DNA from: Bacilli bacterium
GTDB taxonomy: Bacteria; Bacillota_I; Bacilli_A; RF39; UBA660
Assembly (NCBI GenBank): GCA_017461465.1
Contig: JAFTYN010000034.1
Coordinates: forward strand, 1-7,120
Length of the DNA: 7,120 nt
Direction: 5' to 3'
The stretch's first letter is position 1, and each line of letters begins with the position of its first letter. Of the stretch, positions 5,421 to 7,120 are shown in pieces. Made by a program: the position numbers and the translations under genes. The notes under the pieces were generated by a model. The model saw only the letters and a program-made list of their open reading frames with translations, was not told the DNA's origin and did no database searches.

Positions 5421-5636
5421 ATGAATATTGATATTAGAAAAAATATATTAGAAAACTTTAAAGATGCTAAGTTAGAAGATATTAAGGAGTCTATTAAGGA
5501 AGCAGTAAAAGATAAAGATGAAATAGTTTTACCAGGATTAGGTGTTCTTTTTGAAATACTATGGAATAATAGTAATGATAATCAGAAAAATGAAATATTG
5601 CAAAATATATATGAAGGAATAAAAAAATATGACTAA
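5421..5636 (+). CDS. sspI: Small acid-soluble spore protein I (SASP family SspI)
   Basis: The 71-residue product matches SspI along its whole length. The signature LPGLGVLFE (37-45) is followed by W48 and S51, then KNEIL (56-60) and a Gly-containing C-terminal helix, and the N-terminus MNIDIRKNI has the family form. SspI is a minor SASP made in the forespore. It is unrelated to the DNA-coating alpha/beta SASPs, and in B. subtilis its loss is reported to slow spore outgrowth; its molecular activity is unclear. The ATG at 5421 has GGAGG 6 bases upstream. It lies 39 bases after the coat-like gene on the same strand and ends in a strong hairpin terminator shared with the convergent LRR gene. Its presence is good evidence that this organism forms spores or descends recently from one that did, since the gene is intact. 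Confidence 0.93.
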   Translation: MNIDIRKNILENFKDAKLEDIKESIKEAVKDKDEIVLPGLGVLFEILWNNSNDNQKNEILQNIYEGIKKYD

Positions 5637-5649
5637 TGTCATATTTTTT
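5622..5649. terminator. Bidirectional intrinsic terminator between sspI and the LRR gene
   Basis: AAAAAATATGAC (5622-5633), loop TAAT (5634-5637) and GTCATATTTTTT (5638-5649) form a perfect 12-bp inverted repeat. Read either way it gives a stem ending in a T-run, so it can end both convergent transcripts. The sspI stop codon TAA is the first three loop bases, and the LRR gene stop codon (5650-5648) overlaps the outer edge of the stem. Confidence 0.8.
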
Positions 5650-7120
5650 AATTTATAGTAATTGTTCCACAAGTGCCTGCTTTAAATGAACATGTATCAG
5701 TAGAACCTTGACCTGTTATTTTGTACCAGTCAAAGGAATAAGTTGTATTATTAGTAATCGTTGTTAAATTTGGATTAGAACTGCTTGATTTATAAAAAAC
5801 ATTTGAACCTATACCAGTTATGCCTGCTGGAAGAACAACATTTGTTAATTTAGCTCCTCTAAATGCATTAGAATTAAAACTTTTTAATGTACTTGGAAAA
5901 GTTATTTCACTAACACTTGTATTATAAAAAGCTCCTAAACCTATATGTTTTAAACCAGAACCTAAAGTTACATCAGATAAATTATTATTATTCTTAAAAA
6001 CATTATCATATATACCATACTCATTAGCAGTAACATTTGGCAAAACAACTTTTGTTAAATTATTATTATGAAATGGTCCGTAATATGAACTATCACCTTG
6101 ATGTTCACCTAAATTTAGTAATACTGTTGAATCTGACAAATCTAATGTACCAGTTATATTACATCCTTCAAAAGCTGCTAGCATTATCCATCTTAATGAC
6201 GTCATGCCTGTTGTATCAATTGTATTTATTTGACTACCTCTAAAAGCATGTTCATATATATATATTAAACTACTTAAACCACTTAAATCTAAATGGTCAA
6301 TCGTAAATGAACTATTAAAAGCAGATGAATATATATATTTTAATGATGATGCATTAGTAAAATCAGGAGCACCTGTTGAAAAAGCATTCACAAAAGCATA
6401 CGATCCTATATATAGTAAAGTATTTGGAAAAACAACAGTACTTTCTAGTTGATTATTGCGAAAAGCATGCTTACCAATTCTTATTAAACTAGTTGGTATA
6501 TTTATTGTTTTTAAAGGATTTTCTTTAAAAACAGCATCACCTATATATTCTACACTATTTGGAAGTTTTACTGAAGTTATATTATTTTCTTCAAAAGTTC
6601 CTATTGCATAAGTGCTTTCTGACTCACTATAATATCCGCCTATTTTATTTAATTTAGTACAGTTAGTTAAATCTATTTCACCCGACAAATTATTTTGATA
6701 GAATACCATTCCACCTATATAATCTAAATTATCAGGCAAAGTTACCGAAGTTAAATTATTATAAGCAAAAGAACTACCATTAATATCAGTAATACTATCG
6801 GAAAATTCAACTTCTTCAATTATGTTTCCCTTAAAAGATCCAAAACCAACAACTTCTAGTTTATTAAGCATACTTAAGTCTAATTCTCTTATTTCATTAT
6901 ATTTAAATGCTGACTCTTTAATTTGAAGCAATTCTAAAGCCAAAGAAAAATCTACTCCAGTAAGTTTAGGAGTTAACCCTTCCCTATCAAAAGCATTTTC
7001 TCCTATATACTTAACATCATATCCACCTAGTGTTGCAGGAATAGTAACATTCATAGGGCAAAAACTAGGATCATTCCAAGTATAACCAGTTATAATTGCA
7101 TATTTGTCATCACCACTACC
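5648..7120 (-). CDS. BspA-type leucine-rich repeat surface protein, N-terminus cut by window edge
   Basis: The frame is open to the right edge, giving 490 visible residues; the Met at 7054 is internal, since 22 more codons precede it in frame, including ITGYTWNDPSF. From about 39 to 442 there are 17 copies of the BspA/LRR_5 unit, each with a hydrophobic strand (for example SVKLPNSVEYIG) and a following I-G-x-x-A-F box; average spacing is about 25 residues. Two units carry insertions rich in Ser, Tyr and Glu before the F. A 48-residue non-repeat tail follows, with a Cys pair in TDTCSFKAGTCGTITIN as a probable C-terminal cap. No LPxTG sorting signal, membrane segment or SLH domain is seen at the end, so attachment must come from the unseen N-terminus or by other means. 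Proteins of this class are usually exported and bind host or microbial partners; the ligand is unknown. It converges on sspI with a shared terminator. Confidence 0.88.
   Translation of the reverse strand, partial: GSGDDKYAIITGYTWNDPSFCPMNVTIPATLGGYDVKYIGENAFDREGLTPKLTGVDFSLALELLQIKESAFKYNEIRELDLSMLNKLEVVGFGSFKGNIIEEVEFSDSITDINGSSFAYNNLTSVTLPDNLDYIGGMVFYQNNLSGEIDLTNCTKLNKIGGYYSESESTYAIGTFEENNITSVKLPNSVEYIGDAVFKENPLKTINIPTSLIRIGKHAFRNNQLESTVVFPNTLLYIGSYAFVNAFSTGAPDFTNASSLKYIYSSAFNSSFTIDHLDLSGLSSLIYIYEHAFRGSQINTIDTTGMTSLRWIMLAAFEGCNITGTLDLSDSTVLLNLGEHQGDSSYYGPFHNNNLTKVVLPNVTANEYGIYDNVFKNNNNLSDVTLGSGLKHIGLGAFYNTSVSEITFPSTLKSFNSNAFRGAKLTNVVLPAGITGIGSNVFYKSSSSNPNLTTITNNTTYSFDWYKITGQGSTDTCSFKAGTCGTITIN

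Noticed and set aside
6037..6243. Plus-strand open frame of 68 codons rich in Leu and Tyr
   Set aside because: It is antisense to the LRR repeats; the Leu/Tyr-rich composition comes from the complement of the AT-rich repeat codons, and no ribosome binding site precedes it.
7052..7054. ATG at 7054 as the start of the LRR protein
   Set aside because: The frame stays open for 22 further codons to the window edge and those codons read as normal LRR lead-in sequence, so the true start lies outside.
1..7120. CRISPR arrays, insertion sequences, phage genes, tRNA or rRNA genes, riboswitches
   Set aside because: No spaced direct repeats, transposase or phage motifs, or conserved RNA cores were seen on either strand; the intergenic gaps are too short to hold most of these.
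1..7120. Mycoplasma-type genetic code, suspected from the extreme AT content
   Set aside because: Trp is encoded by TGG where needed, no in-frame TGA is required in any gene, and the presence of sspI points to a spore-former with the standard bacterial code.

Overview
This window comes from a very AT-rich, spore-forming member of the Firmicutes (Bacillota, class Bacilli in the broad sense). It looks most like the poorly cultured gut lineages related to RF39 or Erysipelotrichia. The evidence is a clear small acid-soluble spore protein gene (sspI), a Bacillus-type trmB, a ytxG/ytxH pair, and a BspA-type leucine-rich repeat surface protein of the kind common in gut anaerobes. Tryptophan is read from TGG and the stops seen are TAA and TAG, so nothing suggests the mycoplasma genetic code. 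Lineage placement is an inference from gene style, not from a marker-gene tree.

Layout: the left three quarters (1-5044) read on the minus strand as three transcription units in series. From right to left these are: (1) trmB, 5044-4406, ending in a hairpin and T-run; (2) a four-gene envelope operon, 4331-2062, encoding a Tyr-rich lipoprotein, a 309-residue acidic protein of unknown function, a YtxG/DUF948-like membrane protein and YtxH, preceded by an extended -10 promoter and closed by a hairpin over the ytxH stop codon; (3) a two-gene operon from 1979 running off the left edge, with a near-consensus housekeeping promoter, encoding a small single-pass membrane protein and the N-terminal 502 residues of a membrane-anchored protein with two solute-binding-like sensory modules. 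The output domain of that sensor lies outside the window.

The right part holds two small plus-strand genes linked to sporulation. The first encodes an Asn-rich, coiled-coil, coat-like protein (5133-5381) and the second is sspI (5421-5636). Upstream of the first is a fair match to a mother-cell sigma (SigK/SigE) promoter, and upstream of sspI is a match to a forespore SigG promoter. sspI converges on a large LRR surface-protein gene (minus strand, 5648 to beyond the right edge), and the two share one bidirectional terminator hairpin that contains both stop codons.

The window is gene-dense: no gap exceeds about 90 bases, and there are no RNA genes, insertion sequences, CRISPR arrays or phage genes. 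No dramatic new system is evident. The parts most worth following are the uncharacterised lipoprotein/309-residue/ytxG/ytxH module, the small membrane protein paired with the truncated sensor, and the possibly dual-compartment sporulation pair. Three genes have in-frame GTG codons inside their ribosome binding sites that would mislead automatic start calling; corrected starts are given.
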